Shown here: positions 50,324 through 60,178 of the stretch, piece after piece
Layout of the letters: every line of letters begins with the position of its first letter
Position numbering within the stretch: the first letter of the stretch is position 1
DNA from: Tenacibaculum sp. 190524A02b
GTDB lineage: Bacteria; Bacteroidota; Bacteroidia; Flavobacteriales; Flavobacteriaceae
Length of the DNA stretch: 64,000 bases
Direction: 5' to 3'
NCBI RefSeq assembly: GCF_964036645.1
Contig: NZ_OZ038525.1
Coordinates: 496,001 to 560,000, forward strand
The notes under the pieces: model-generated
What the model was told of the DNA's origin: nothing
What the model saw: the letters and a program-made list of their open reading frames with translations, nothing else
Database searches by the model: none
Made by a program: the position numbers and the translations under genes

Positions 50324-50579
50324 TTATATCAATAAAGAAAATATCATTAAAGCAATAAAAGTTAAGAAAGATTTTAAAGATTACGCAATGCAGAGAGATA
50401 AAAGATTATTAAGTGATAGAGAAGCATATATTAAATATTATATTGATAATTGGATACCTAAAAATGAGCCAGATATGAATATATCTAAAGCTGTATCTGA
50501 ACTATCTAGGTTTCATTTATTTGTTTCAGAGTATACAATATATAGAATATTAAAAAAAATTACTAACACTACGACATAG
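50304..50579 (+). CDS. Small basic protein overlapping the portal gene
   Basis: A 91-residue basic, helical protein (MMEKQLNYINKENIIKAIKV). It overlaps the portal stop by 20 bases. Unknown; maybe a head-assembly accessory. Confidence 0.5.
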   Translation: MMEKQLNYINKENIIKAIKVKKDFKDYAMQRDKRLLSDREAYIKYYIDNWIPKNEPDMNISKAVSELSRFHLFVSEYTIYRILKKITNTTT

Positions 50580-50660
50580 CAAGCTTTAAAAGCTTCGTTT
50601 ATATAATACTAGGTTATAATTTAGTGTTCAATTAATTATCTAATTAAAACACTATTATTT

Positions 50661-51293
50661 ATGAACGAGGAATTAAAAAAGAAACTTTTGGCTGGACTTT
50701 TAGCTAAAGGACTGCCTAAGGAGCTTTTAGCATTCATAACCGTTACAGAAGAAAGTCAAGTTGAAGGTGTTCTGGATAAACTAGAAAAACTTCATAAGAC
50801 TAAGGATGAAGAACCTAAATCACTTGATGACTTTTTAAAAGAGAATCCCAATGCAAAGAGTGAATTTGACAGAAGAGTAACAAAAGCATTGAACACTCAA
50901 AAAAGAAAAAAGTCAAAAAGTAAAAAATCAGAGGAGATTGACGATCCAGAGGAAGATGAAGAGGACGAAACTATTCTATTATTAAAAGAATTACAAAAGG
51001 AAGTAATTGAACTAAAAAGTTCTAACTCCAAAAACTCAAAACTTTCTGAAGCAGAAAAGGCTTGGCAAGATTCAGAGCTTCCAAAAGAAATTAAGGAAGA
51101 TGATTACTTCTTTAAAACTTTTATTAATGTAGAATCAGAGACTTCAATTGAGGATCAAATAAAAACAGCGATTGAAAAAACAACTGGTTTTAAACAATCA
51201 ATAATAGATACTAATGTAGGTTCTAAAGGTTTTCCTAATCTAGTAAATGATAGTGAGCCAACGGATGATGAAATAAGTGAATATATTAATTAA
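50661..51293 (+). CDS. Probable capsid scaffolding protein
   Basis: A 210-residue, highly charged, helical protein between portal and capsid genes. LKENPNAKSEFDRRVTKAL and KAWQDSELPKEIKEDDYFF match the general plan of phage scaffolds (acidic and basic coiled blocks, no Cys). It would guide prohead assembly. Confidence 0.7.
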   Translation: MNEELKKKLLAGLLAKGLPKELLAFITVTEESQVEGVLDKLEKLHKTKDEEPKSLDDFLKENPNAKSEFDRRVTKALNTQKRKKSKSKKSEEIDDPEEDEEDETILLLKELQKEVIELKSSNSKNSKLSEAEKAWQDSELPKEIKEDDYFFKTFINVESETSIEDQIKTAIEKTTGFKQSIIDTNVGSKGFPNLVNDSEPTDDEISEYIN

Positions 51294-51303
51294 AATTCAA
51301 ATT

Positions 51304-51666
51304 ATGCCGTTAGAGTTAAAAACAAGAAAAGAAGAATATGCTGGAGGCAATGACAGTATAGCTATTAAAAAATATATCCATGGAAAAGAAGGTGGTGCGG
51401 TGCTAGATGTGGAAGGTTTTCCTGATGATTATATCTATGCTGGACATGGGGTTATTTTGGAAGGTAATGTATACAAACCACAACCAGTAGATGGAACAAA
51501 ACATGAATTGTTGATTGGTGTTGTAAGGTCAACAACAAAGAAAAGTATGCCTTCAACTGGGGTTATGACAATTGGGGTAATCAATAATAACACATTGAAA
51601 TACCCATTTAATGAGGAATCATTGAAAGTGTTAGAAGGAAAAGGAATTAAAAATCAAGTAGATTAA
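51304..51666 (+). CDS. Probable head decoration or stabilising protein
   Basis: A 120-residue protein from ATG 51304; strand-rich (VLDVEGFPDDYIYAGHGVIL, HELLIGVVRSTTKKSMPSTG, GVMTIGVINNNTLKYPF). Position just before the capsid gene fits a lambda gpD-like decoration protein. No direct motif proof. Confidence 0.6.
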   Translation: MPLELKTRKEEYAGGNDSIAIKKYIHGKEGGAVLDVEGFPDDYIYAGHGVILEGNVYKPQPVDGTKHELLIGVVRSTTKKSMPSTGVMTIGVINNNTLKYPFNEESLKVLEGKGIKNQVD

Positions 51667-51667
51667 A

Positions 51668-52951
51668 ATGGTATCACATTTCAAAGAATTAATCAAAAAG
51701 TATTTAGGTAAAATAACTAAAGCTTATTATATAAAAGTAAATGGCTCTAAAGAAGAACCAAAATATTTCCATGACAAGTATCTGAAAGAGGAATATTCAG
51801 TGGATATGACTTATGATTCTATAAGTGGTAATTATACGAGGGTAACAGCTGATGTAGTTGCATTTGATTCTCCTTTACCACTTAAGTCAAGAGGTACAAT
51901 TAAAAAAGCATCTGGAGACATTCCTAAAATTGGGATGAAATATGTGTTAAATGAAAAGCAAATGAATACTCTTAGGATTTTACAATCTGTTCCTGGTAAA
52001 TCAAAAGAGTTAATAAAAAAGATATTTTCAGATGTTGAAGGATGTGTTTTTGGAATAAAAGAAAGGATTGAACAAGCGTTTTTGATTGGGTTTTCTTCAG
52101 GAACAACTTTGATTCAAGATTCTGAAAATGTAGGCCATGGGATTAGGATAGATTATGATATCCCGAAATCAAATCAATTTGGAACTTCTGTTAAATGGAG
52201 TAAGCCTGATGCTAAGCCAATTGATGATATAAAAAGGATTTTGAAATCTGCTAGAGATAAAGGAGAATACCCAACACATATATGGATGAATAGTGATACT
52301 ATTGATTTATTGAGTAATAACAAACAGTTTAAGGAGCAACATGCTTTCTTTTTAAATTTTACTGGGACACAAATTCCAGTTCTAGATGAAGATCAGACAA
52401 TTAACGTTTTAAGTAAAAAACTAAAATTAAAAGTGATTGTTATTGATAGGTCATTCGTTCATGAAAAAGACGGTAAAAAGATTGTTACACAGGGATGGGC
52501 TCCTAATATGGTTGTGTTAACTACTGGAACGGATTTGGGAACTTTAGTATATAGTACTTTAGCTGAAGAGTCTTTTCCAGTTGAAGGGGTTCAATATGCA
52601 AAACCTAATAGTTATATTTTAATTGGTAAATCTGGACAAACAGACCCACCAAGCGAAAAAACTACAGGTCAGGCTATTGTATTTCCTGTTTTGCAAAATG
52701 TTGAATCATTTTTCTATTTAAACACAGAAGAAGCTATTGAGGTAAGTAGTAAAGAAGTTGAAGGAGATACACAAATTAATATTTGGGGAGGTGTTTATGA
52801 TAAGCAAAAAGTAATAAACATTTTGAATGTTTTAGACATCCAAACTGATAATAATATTACGGATAGTGATTTAATATCAAAAATCAATGAACTTTCAAAC
52901 GAGGAAGAGGAGTTGGTTAAAGAGGAAGTGTTAAAGCTAAATAATATTTAA
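51668..52951 (+). CDS. Major capsid protein
   Basis: A 427-residue protein, Phage_cap_E/HK97-fold type: VVAFDSPLPLKSRGTIKKAS, GDIPKIGMKYVL, THIWMNSDTIDLL, and GWAPNMVVLTTGTDLGTLVYSTLAEE. A C-terminal extension of about 100 residues follows the usual end (AIEVSSKEVEGDTQINIWGG onward), with a helical tail. Confidence 0.85.
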   Translation: MVSHFKELIKKYLGKITKAYYIKVNGSKEEPKYFHDKYLKEEYSVDMTYDSISGNYTRVTADVVAFDSPLPLKSRGTIKKASGDIPKIGMKYVLNEKQMNTLRILQSVPGKSKELIKKIFSDVEGCVFGIKERIEQAFLIGFSSGTTLIQDSENVGHGIRIDYDIPKSNQFGTSVKWSKPDAKPIDDIKRILKSARDKGEYPTHIWMNSDTIDLLSNNKQFKEQHAFFLNFTGTQIPVLDEDQTINVLSKKLKLKVIVIDRSFVHEKDGKKIVTQGWAPNMVVLTTGTDLGTLVYSTLAEESFPVEGVQYAKPNSYILIGKSGQTDPPSEKTTGQAIVFPVLQNVESFFYLNTEEAIEVSSKEVEGDTQINIWGGVYDKQKVINILNVLDIQTDNNITDSDLISKINELSNEEEELVKEEVLKLNNI

Positions 52952-53529
52952 TGTACTCAGAATCTTCAATTGAATTACTGTATAATAGAATAAAATGGCA
53001 TGCTCCTTTTGATAAGGAGCTTGCTAATGTTCTTGAAGAAGATTTAAAAGCTAAACCTTTATCGAAATGTTATCAACATGCTCATAAGCTTGTAACCATT
53101 TCAAATATACATGCAATTCAACCAGAAGAGAATATTTCAAAAGAAAAGTTTAACCAATATCTAAGACAATTAGTAAGCTCATGTGTTTATAAAATACTAG
53201 AAGATGTATTTGATAGTGAGGTTGATTCTAAAGAGAATTATGATTTACTAGTTTCTAATAATCCTTCATTGTTTGATGAATCATTAAAACATTATATGAC
53301 TATACAGGTCATTCAATTAATGATAACAACTAATAGAAGAAATTCAGAAGAAAGGTTATTGAAGAGTAGTTACCCAAAACTTAAAGTTGAATTAGATGGT
53401 ACCAAAAACGAAAATGGAAAAGTATTATCTGTAGGTGTTAACTATTTGTATTCTAAATCAATTAAAAATATTAAGAACAAACTATTTCCATCAAAACCTT
53501 TAACGGTTGAGTTTGTAAATAAATGGTAA
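52951..53529 (+). CDS. Head-tail connector-like protein
   Basis: A 192-residue helical protein (SIELLYNRIKWHAPFDKELA). It starts on the last base of the capsid gene and lies where adaptor proteins usually are. Family not certain. Confidence 0.55.
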   Translation: MYSESSIELLYNRIKWHAPFDKELANVLEEDLKAKPLSKCYQHAHKLVTISNIHAIQPEENISKEKFNQYLRQLVSSCVYKILEDVFDSEVDSKENYDLLVSNNPSLFDESLKHYMTIQVIQLMITTNRRNSEERLLKSSYPKLKVELDGTKNENGKVLSVGVNYLYSKSIKNIKNKLFPSKPLTVEFVNKW

Positions 53530-54029
53530 TGATACATCTAAAAGAAAACCCTGTTGGTATTGATTTACTTATTCAGAAATTACAAAAAAAGCTTAATCAT
53601 AAAATTAGTTATGATGGGATGCATTCATTCGGTAGAGTTTATTTGAATGAAATTGAAGGCAAATTAGTGCCAGAGTATTATAAAGGAAACGGTGAATACA
53701 AAGAAGTATTATTAAACGATAGAATTAATGGGAACATTTTCTTTATTGAAGATGGTACTACAAAGAAAAAAAGCTCACAATTAATAACACCAATTAGCCT
53801 CATAATATTACTTGATTTAGAAAAGCTAAGTAATATAAATGATAAAAGAATAGATGAAGAAGTGAAAACTGAAATTTATTCAATAATAGAAACAGAAAAG
53901 TATTTTCAGTTAGATGAAATAATAAAAGGGAATGATGTTCTTAAGGGTTTTAAAACAGATTTAAAAGAAATCCATCCCTATTGTTTTTTGAGGTTTAATG
54001 GTACGATGAGATATCAAGGAATTTATTAA
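53523..54029 (+). CDS. Head-tail completion-like protein
   Basis: A 168-residue mixed protein (KKLNHKISYDGMHSFGRVYL, KLVPEYYKGNGEYKEVLLND), with a seven-base overlap with the connector gene. By order a stopper or tail terminator; no motif proof. Confidence 0.5.
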   Translation: MVMIHLKENPVGIDLLIQKLQKKLNHKISYDGMHSFGRVYLNEIEGKLVPEYYKGNGEYKEVLLNDRINGNIFFIEDGTTKKKSSQLITPISLIILLDLEKLSNINDKRIDEEVKTEIYSIIETEKYFQLDEIIKGNDVLKGFKTDLKEIHPYCFLRFNGTMRYQGIY

Positions 54030-54041
54030 AATAACAAAAAA

Positions 54042-54899
54042 ATGGTAAGAAACGAAGTAGGAAGTACAGGACAAGCTCCTAGAAATATAGGAGGAAAAAA
54101 ACAAAGATTAGAAGCTCCTGTTAAAACATTAATACTAGCAAAAGAAAACTTTTCTTTTAAGTCTAATGATTTTAAAAATATTGAATTATGGAAAAAGGCA
54201 ATTCTAAAGAAGAATATTGTGCCATTTCCAAATGCTGAAGGTTTAGAATTAAACAACAAAGAAGCTCAGTATAAGGAAGGGAGATACATAGACAGTAAGC
54301 TGACAGCAGCTGTATCTGGAACTAAGTACAGGTTTGATATTTCAAATACAACTTATGAGGCGTTTTTAACATATGAAAACTCTGATTTTACTAGAGTATT
54401 TGAAATCACAAATATGGACGAAGTGTTTTGTGATATTCAATCAGATGGTAGTATAAAAGGACGTAAAATTAGCTCTTTTTTAATAGGTAATCGTAATCAA
54501 GCAACTGATAGTGATGTTCCTTTTGCAGATGTAACTATTAAGTACGCAAAAAATACACACTCTATTTTGAAAACAGATGGAGAACCATCGGATTTAGAGG
54601 GTATTTATGACTTAAGGCTAGAATTGATTGATAACTCTACAACAAGTATTAAGTTTCAAGTATTTAATATTTCAACAGGAACTAAAATCACACAACTAGA
54701 GTATGATGATTTTGTCGTAAAAGATGAAAATCAAGCGGTTGTAGGTGGATTAGGGAGTATTCCAGTTACAAGTAATGGAGTATTTGAAATAAACGGTACC
54801 AATTTTAAGACTGGTTACACAGTTGAAATAAATGGAGTTATAGATTTAACAGAAATGTCTGTTGAAGGAGCTAATAAACTAATTTTAAATCTAAATTAA
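54042..54899 (+). CDS. Probable major tail protein with C-terminal Ig-like domain
   Basis: A 285-residue strand-rich protein located after connectors and before tape measure, the usual place of the tail-tube protein. The C-terminal 75 residues (GVFEINGTNFKTGYTVEING) resemble an IPT/TIG-type Ig-like domain, commonly appended to tail tubes for surface contact. Confidence 0.65.
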   Translation: MVRNEVGSTGQAPRNIGGKKQRLEAPVKTLILAKENFSFKSNDFKNIELWKKAILKKNIVPFPNAEGLELNNKEAQYKEGRYIDSKLTAAVSGTKYRFDISNTTYEAFLTYENSDFTRVFEITNMDEVFCDIQSDGSIKGRKISSFLIGNRNQATDSDVPFADVTIKYAKNTHSILKTDGEPSDLEGIYDLRLELIDNSTTSIKFQVFNISTGTKITQLEYDDFVVKDENQAVVGGLGSIPVTSNGVFEINGTNFKTGYTVEINGVIDLTEMSVEGANKLILNLN

Positions 54900-54900
54900 A

Positions 54901-55113
54901 ATGAAAAAGTACTTAGGTATTGTTTTTCCTGAAACAATCAACTGCTCTTTTAGTGATTTCTGTAAAATTTATGAGCCCAAAGAAGTGTTCAAAAATATTC
55001 CTTCAGATAAAAGGAAACAATCATTGAAAGAAGCTTATAAAATAGCTGTTCCAAATGCAGGAAATAATAGAGCTACAAAAGAGAGCTCTGGCATTAAAGC
55101 CAGAGAGAGTTAG
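54901..55113 (+). CDS. Small tail-region protein
   Basis: A 70-residue protein (MKKYLGIVFPETINCSFSDF), one base after the tail gene. Its 3' end overlaps the next gene by 59 bases in another frame. Unknown. Confidence 0.5.
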   Translation: MKKYLGIVFPETINCSFSDFCKIYEPKEVFKNIPSDKRKQSLKEAYKIAVPNAGNNRATKESSGIKARES

Positions 55114-55525
55114 GCATGATTTCTTTAGGTTTATAAGAGGTTTAGAAACTTACTTAGCAAACCTAAACAAAGAACAGTTAAATAAAAATAGTCAAGATGT
55201 GTTCGGTAATCCTTTAGGTTTTTATACTAAAACTACCGAATACATTACGCTAAATAACGCTTTACTAGTTAAAGGTTCTAAAATCAAAAGAGAAGGTGAA
55301 CCATATGATTTAGAAGATACTGGTGATTTTTTAAAAAGTATTACAGCATCAGTTAACAGCAACAGTATTCTTTTTGAATCCAACGACCCCAAAAAAAACG
55401 AAGTAATTTCAAATCTTTTATCTCCAGATATATTAGGTCTTTCTGATCAAGATTTAAACAAAGTTATAGAAGAAAAGTTTGTCCCATATTTTATTAAGTA
55501 TTATTTAACTCAACTATTCGGGTAA
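55055..55525 (+). CDS. Minor tail / neck protein, gp10-like
   Basis: A 156-residue protein (RHDFFRFIRGLETYLANLNK, DVFGNPLGFYTKTTEYI, YDLEDTGDFLKSITASV). The layout fits HK97-gp10/tail-completion proteins that carry an N-terminal helix and a beta barrel. Start may be later than 55055. Confidence 0.55.
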   Translation: MQEIIELQKRALALKPERVRHDFFRFIRGLETYLANLNKEQLNKNSQDVFGNPLGFYTKTTEYITLNNALLVKGSKIKREGEPYDLEDTGDFLKSITASVNSNSILFESNDPKKNEVISNLLSPDILGLSDQDLNKVIEEKFVPYFIKYYLTQLFG

Positions 55526-56091
55526 TGTACAATATTGATACTATTCCTGCTAAAATCTATTTTAAAATTGTTGAAACTGGCAATTTAAGCTTGTTGTCTC
55601 CTAATGAAAAGAAAGAAGATGCTTTACTTAAAGCATGGAAAAAAATTAATCAAGAATATCAACGGATAACGTTTAAAAGCACCACAGATAAACTACTAGA
55701 GCTTTCTAAGAAAATACAAAGCTTATCCGCTAGGTTTAAGTTTATTAGAAATTGCTGCTATTTACTCAAAATACAAAGGGATGATGAATTAGAAGAAGAT
55801 TTAAGGTTATATAATTATAAACTTAGAGAAGAGTGTTTTATGGCTGATTTAAACAGAATAGAAACACTTAGCGATACTATAGAAATTAAAATTGAAGCTT
55901 TAAATGAAAAACTTCAAAATTTAAGTAAATCTAATGACAAATCTAATGCCCTTTTTGAAGAGGTCTTTATGGGGTATTTAGCTGTTTTAGGGTTTGGCTT
56001 TAAAGATGCAAATACTATTACTCTGTTAGAGTTTGTAGGTCTAGAAAAACAAGTGACAATTAAAATTAAATCTTTACAAAAAAATGGCTAA
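55525..56091 (+). CDS. Hypothetical protein before tape measure
   Basis: A 188-residue, strongly helical protein (LLELSKKIQSLSARFKFIRN). Directly precedes and overlaps the tape measure gene by eight bases, the usual site of a tail assembly chaperone. No frameshift site was found. Confidence 0.55.
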   Translation: MYNIDTIPAKIYFKIVETGNLSLLSPNEKKEDALLKAWKKINQEYQRITFKSTTDKLLELSKKIQSLSARFKFIRNCCYLLKIQRDDELEEDLRLYNYKLREECFMADLNRIETLSDTIEIKIEALNEKLQNLSKSNDKSNALFEEVFMGYLAVLGFGFKDANTITLLEFVGLEKQVTIKIKSLQKNG

Positions 56092-59000
56092 AACGAATAA
56101 ACTTTCAGAAAAGAGTTTTGTAGACCAAAGCGCCTATGAATTTGCGCAAAAGTGGGCTAAGAGTTTAGAACCAGGAATAAAAGCTGGAGAGGAATTAAAT
56201 AAGATTCTATTAAAAATGAGTGACAGTTATTCTGTCATTAAAAAACAAACTTTAGAATTTTCTAAATTAGAAAAGGCCTTTAAAGTTGCTCCATCAAGGA
56301 AAGATTTTTTAGAATTAAAAAAAGAGGAAACAGAGTTACTTAAAAAAAACAAAGAAGCTCATGCGAAACTGTTTGAACTAGAGCAAAACTTACTTGTATT
56401 AGTTAACCAAAAGAACAAAATTAATTCTAAGGACATTAATTTGTCAAAAAAAAGTATTGATTTAAAAAAGAAAACATCTAAAGAATTAGAACAACTTAAT
56501 CTTAAAAGGAAAAACTCACTTAAAATAGTAAGAGATCTTCTAAAGAAAAAGGAGGAAGGAAACAAATTATCTAAAGAAGAACAAAAGCTATTAAATAAAA
56601 ATATTGGTCAGATAGAAAAGTTAGACCAATCACTTCAAAAATATAAAGTTGATAAACAACGATTAAATAAAATAGAAAAAGAAAACGCTAAGCTTTTATC
56701 AACTTTAACAACAGCATATGAAAAGCAGGTAATTGTCTTAAATCGATTAAAAAGGCAATACAAGGATGTAGCTATACGTGAAGGAGAAACAAGTAAAAGA
56801 GCTATAGAATTAAGAAATCAAATTGTAAAGCTCGATACTACATTAAAAAGAGTTGATGCTAATGTAGGAGAGTTTCAACGAAATGTTGGAAACTACGGAA
56901 AAGCTATGGCATCAGCAGCTAATGCAGCTAGGAATATGGCGTCCGCTTTAGGTTTTACTGGTGGAATATTCCTTTTTGTGCAAACCATGAGAGAGGCTAA
57001 CGATATTGTTAGGTCTTTTGGTAAAACGATGAGCAACATTGCAGGTATTTACCGTACTAATCGTGATTCATTAGCATCATTAGAAGCTAAAATTATATCC
57101 GTAGCTGGTGCTTCAGTAAATACAGCAACAGAAGTTGCAAGTTTGGCTGAGTCTTTAGCAACTTTAGGTAAGACTGATAAAGAAATTGAAACATTACTTG
57201 CTCCGGTTAATGATTTATCAATTGGTTTAAATGCTGCATCTGATGAAGCAGGAGAGTTTTTAGTACAGATGTTAAATACGTTTGGCGCAAGTTCAAATGA
57301 AGCAGGGAAGTATGCTGATATTATAGCAACAATAAGAACATCTACATCTTTAGATTTTCAAAAAATGCGAGATTCTTTCCAATATCTAGCACCAATCTCC
57401 AAGGCTTTAAACAAAGACATTGCTTACACAGGTTCTTTAATTGGTATTCTTGCAGATAATGGAATTAAGGCTGAAAGAGCTGGTCGTTTATTGGGAACTG
57501 CACAACAAGGTTTAGCAAAAGTAGGAAAAACATTAACTGATGCATTAGATGCTCTTAATGTGGCTAAAAAAGCAAATGTTAGTGAGCTTGATTTATTAAA
57601 ACTAGCTTCTGAACTTTTTGGGAAACAAGCTGCTGCATTAGGTGTTGTATTAGCTGATAATACAGAATTAATAGATGTTAATGCACAAGCTATTAGAGAA
57701 AATAGTGGTGCTCTTAATGATTTAGTTAAAGAACAGTTACAGTCTTTAGATGCTCATTTTAAGATGTTAGAATCAAGGTGGGAGCAATATATTCTAAATG
57801 CTGATAAAGCTTCAGGGGCTTCAAATGATCTGAAAAAGATTTTAAAATTTTTAGCTGATAATCTAGATAAAGTAATTAACTCAGTTCTAATAGCAGTTAA
57901 ATGGTTTGGAATATATAAAGCCATTACTTTTTCTACAAATATAGCTGTGAATTTAGCATCTAAAGCAAATGGATTGTACAAATTGTCTTTAGTCGCTATG
58001 AATGGAGGTATTAAAAAAGTTATTACTTCATTAAAAGCAATGAAAGTTGCTACAGCTACTTCTGGTTTGGGGTTTTTAATTGTCGCTTTAGGATCAATAT
58101 ATGAGTTATACCAGAGTTTTAAGGATGGAGCTAATGAAGCAGCAGCTGCTCAAATGACATTAAATGAAGCTATAGCAGCAGGTGCTAAAAATATTGATAA
58201 TTATATTTCAAAACTTAAAAGTATTATAGGGTTGGAGTTAGATCAAGTTAAAGAAGATGAAAAAAATAAATTATCTCTTGCTAAGACTGAAAAAGAAAAA
58301 ATAGCTATAAAAAAACAGTCTTTAAATGAACAGTTAAAAATTATTAGAGATAAAACTGAATTATTTAAAAAGGAGATTGAATTAAGAGAAAAAGAGAAAG
58401 AACATGTTTTAAAAGAAAGGAAAGATGAAATAGGAGCTTCTTATATACAAGGTGAAATTGATGAACGAAAGAAGTATTTAAAATATTTGAAAAGGCAAGA
58501 AAATGAGATTTTAAGAAATTATAGGAAATCTAGTAAAGAAAAAAAAGACATTGATGAAAAACGTAGAAAACAATTAGCTAAAGATAAGTTTGAGTATGAA
58601 AAATATCAATTAGAAAGTACCATAAAATTTGAGCAAGAAATTAGGGATAATCAAGAAGAAACTAATTATAATAGACTAAAATCAAACCTTTATTATGTAA
58701 GAAAATCTATAAAGTTAGCTGAGTTAGAGGCTAAAGAAGCAATAAAAAATGCTAAAGGAAGATCACATAAAGTAAAAGAGATACAGGAAAGGTTACAAGA
58801 GAAAGTAAGAGAGATAAGGCAAAATGGAGAAGATAATGCAAAGAAAATATTAAAAGAATCTTTTGATAAAAGAAAAGCATTTATAGAAAAAGAAAAAAAT
58901 GCAGAAGAAAATCATTTACAAGAATTAATTACTCTTGAAAATAATAAATTAAAAGAGTCTTTAAAACAGGAAGGTTTAAGTTTAAAAGAGCGAGAAAAAT

Positions 59001-60178
59001 TAATTGAAGAACATGAAAAGAGAGTTTCTAAAATTAAACAAGATTCAGCTGAGAAGAATTTAAAAAATCAAATTTCATTACTTGAACAAGAACTTAAAAA
59101 TGAAAGTTATACAAAAGAACAAAAGGAACAATTAGCCGAGTTACTTTCTTCATTAAAATTAGCTTTATCAGATATTACCACACAAGGTATAATTGAAAAC
59201 TTGCAAAAGCAAAAAGAGAAAGAAAGAGCAGTTCAAGAGTACAAAACTCAACAAATTCAAAAAGCTTCAAATGTAATAGCAGATAGTTTAAACTTAGATG
59301 CTTCTAATATTGAAAGTTTTTTAACAGGTGTAGTTGATGGTTTTGGTAAAGGAACTGAGGGAATATTAAATGGTGTATCGTCTGTAGCTTCTGTTATAGG
59401 TGATGTAATGAGTTCTATATCTCAAGGAAATATTGAAGAAATAAACAATCAAATCCAAGCGAATGATGAATATTATGAGCGAGAGATTGAACTTGCAGAA
59501 GGAAATGAAACCAAACAAGATGAATTAAGAAAAGAAAAGGAGCAAAAGAGAAAAGAACTAGAAAAGAAAAGGAAAAAGGAACAGCATAAACAAGCAAAAT
59601 ATCAAAGAGACGCTGCGCTTTTTCAAATAGGTATAAATACAGCACAAGCAATATTAGGTATTTGGGCAGATGTGCCAAAAGTTGATTTTGGTATTAGTGC
59701 TGGGTTGATGACTGCTTTTGTAGGTGGCTTAGGGTTAGCACAAATGGCAGCAGTAGCTTCAAGACCATTACCGAAATACGCAAAAGGAACAGATTTTCAC
59801 CCTGGGGGATTCGCAGAAGTTGGAGAAGAAAGACCAGAGGTTATAATTGAACCAAATAAAGCACCTTATGTAGTTAATAAACCAACGGTATTAGATTTAC
59901 CAAAGGGAACTAAGGTAGTTCCTAGTTTAGAAGAATATCAAAGTTTAATGAATGCTTCAGTAATGACTTCATTATCTATTGAGAAGAAGAAATTAAATGA
60001 CTATAACGAAAAAAAGAAAGAATTAGATAATATTCTTTTAGATCAATTAGTAAAAGAAACTATTAAAACTAGAATTGCTACAGAAAAAAATAAAACAAAT
60101 GTTTACGTTGAAAAACAACAGCCTACAGACTTCGAACATGAGTTCTTTAGGTTAAAAAATACAGATTGGGATGCTTGA
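56084..60178 (+). CDS. Tape measure protein
   Basis: A 1364-residue protein: long coiled coils (1-260 and 700-1100), a middle with AGIYRTNRDSLASLEAKIIS, TLGKTDKEIETLLAPVNDLS and AAALGVVLADNTELIDVNAQ (TP901-type core), hydrophobic segments (about 290-305, 660-680, 1190-1215) and a Gly/Pro-rich end AEVGEERPEVIIEPNKAPYV typical of tape measures. It sets tail length, about 200 nm by the usual 0.15 nm per residue. Confidence 0.93.
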   Translation: MAKTNKLSEKSFVDQSAYEFAQKWAKSLEPGIKAGEELNKILLKMSDSYSVIKKQTLEFSKLEKAFKVAPSRKDFLELKKEETELLKKNKEAHAKLFELEQNLLVLVNQKNKINSKDINLSKKSIDLKKKTSKELEQLNLKRKNSLKIVRDLLKKKEEGNKLSKEEQKLLNKNIGQIEKLDQSLQKYKVDKQRLNKIEKENAKLLSTLTTAYEKQVIVLNRLKRQYKDVAIREGETSKRAIELRNQIVKLDTTLKRVDANVGEFQRNVGNYGKAMASAANAARNMASALGFTGGIFLFVQTMREANDIVRSFGKTMSNIAGIYRTNRDSLASLEAKIISVAGASVNTATEVASLAESLATLGKTDKEIETLLAPVNDLSIGLNAASDEAGEFLVQMLNTFGASSNEAGKYADIIATIRTSTSLDFQKMRDSFQYLAPISKALNKDIAYTGSLIGILADNGIKAERAGRLLGTAQQGLAKVGKTLTDALDALNVAKKANVSELDLLKLASELFGKQAAALGVVLADNTELIDVNAQAIRENSGALNDLVKEQLQSLDAHFKMLESRWEQYILNADKASGASNDLKKILKFLADNLDKVINSVLIAVKWFGIYKAITFSTNIAVNLASKANGLYKLSLVAMNGGIKKVITSLKAMKVATATSGLGFLIVALGSIYELYQSFKDGANEAAAAQMTLNEAIAAGAKNIDNYISKLKSIIGLELDQVKEDEKNKLSLAKTEKEKIAIKKQSLNEQLKIIRDKTELFKKEIELREKEKEHVLKERKDEIGASYIQGEIDERKKYLKYLKRQENEILRNYRKSSKEKKDIDEKRRKQLAKDKFEYEKYQLESTIKFEQEIRDNQEETNYNRLKSNLYYVRKSIKLAELEAKEAIKNAKGRSHKVKEIQERLQEKVREIRQNGEDNAKKILKESFDKRKAFIEKEKNAEENHLQELITLENNKLKESLKQEGLSLKEREKLIEEHEKRVSKIKQDSAEKNLKNQISLLEQELKNESYTKEQKEQLAELLSSLKLALSDITTQGIIENLQKQKEKERAVQEYKTQQIQKASNVIADSLNLDASNIESFLTGVVDGFGKGTEGILNGVSSVASVIGDVMSSISQGNIEEINNQIQANDEYYEREIELAEGNETKQDELRKEKEQKRKELEKKRKKEQHKQAKYQRDAALFQIGINTAQAILGIWADVPKVDFGISAGLMTAFVGGLGLAQMAAVASRPLPKYAKGTDFHPGGFAEVGEERPEVIIEPNKAPYVVNKPTVLDLPKGTKVVPSLEEYQSLMNASVMTSLSIEKKKLNDYNEKKKELDNILLDQLVKETIKTRIATEKNKTNVYVEKQQPTDFEHEFFRLKNTDWDA

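Noticed and set aside
54901..55525. Programmed frameshift between two overlapping tail genes, as in tail chaperones
   Set aside because: The second frame is +1, not the usual -1, no slippery heptamer was seen in the overlap, and the second protein looks like a separate gp10-like protein.
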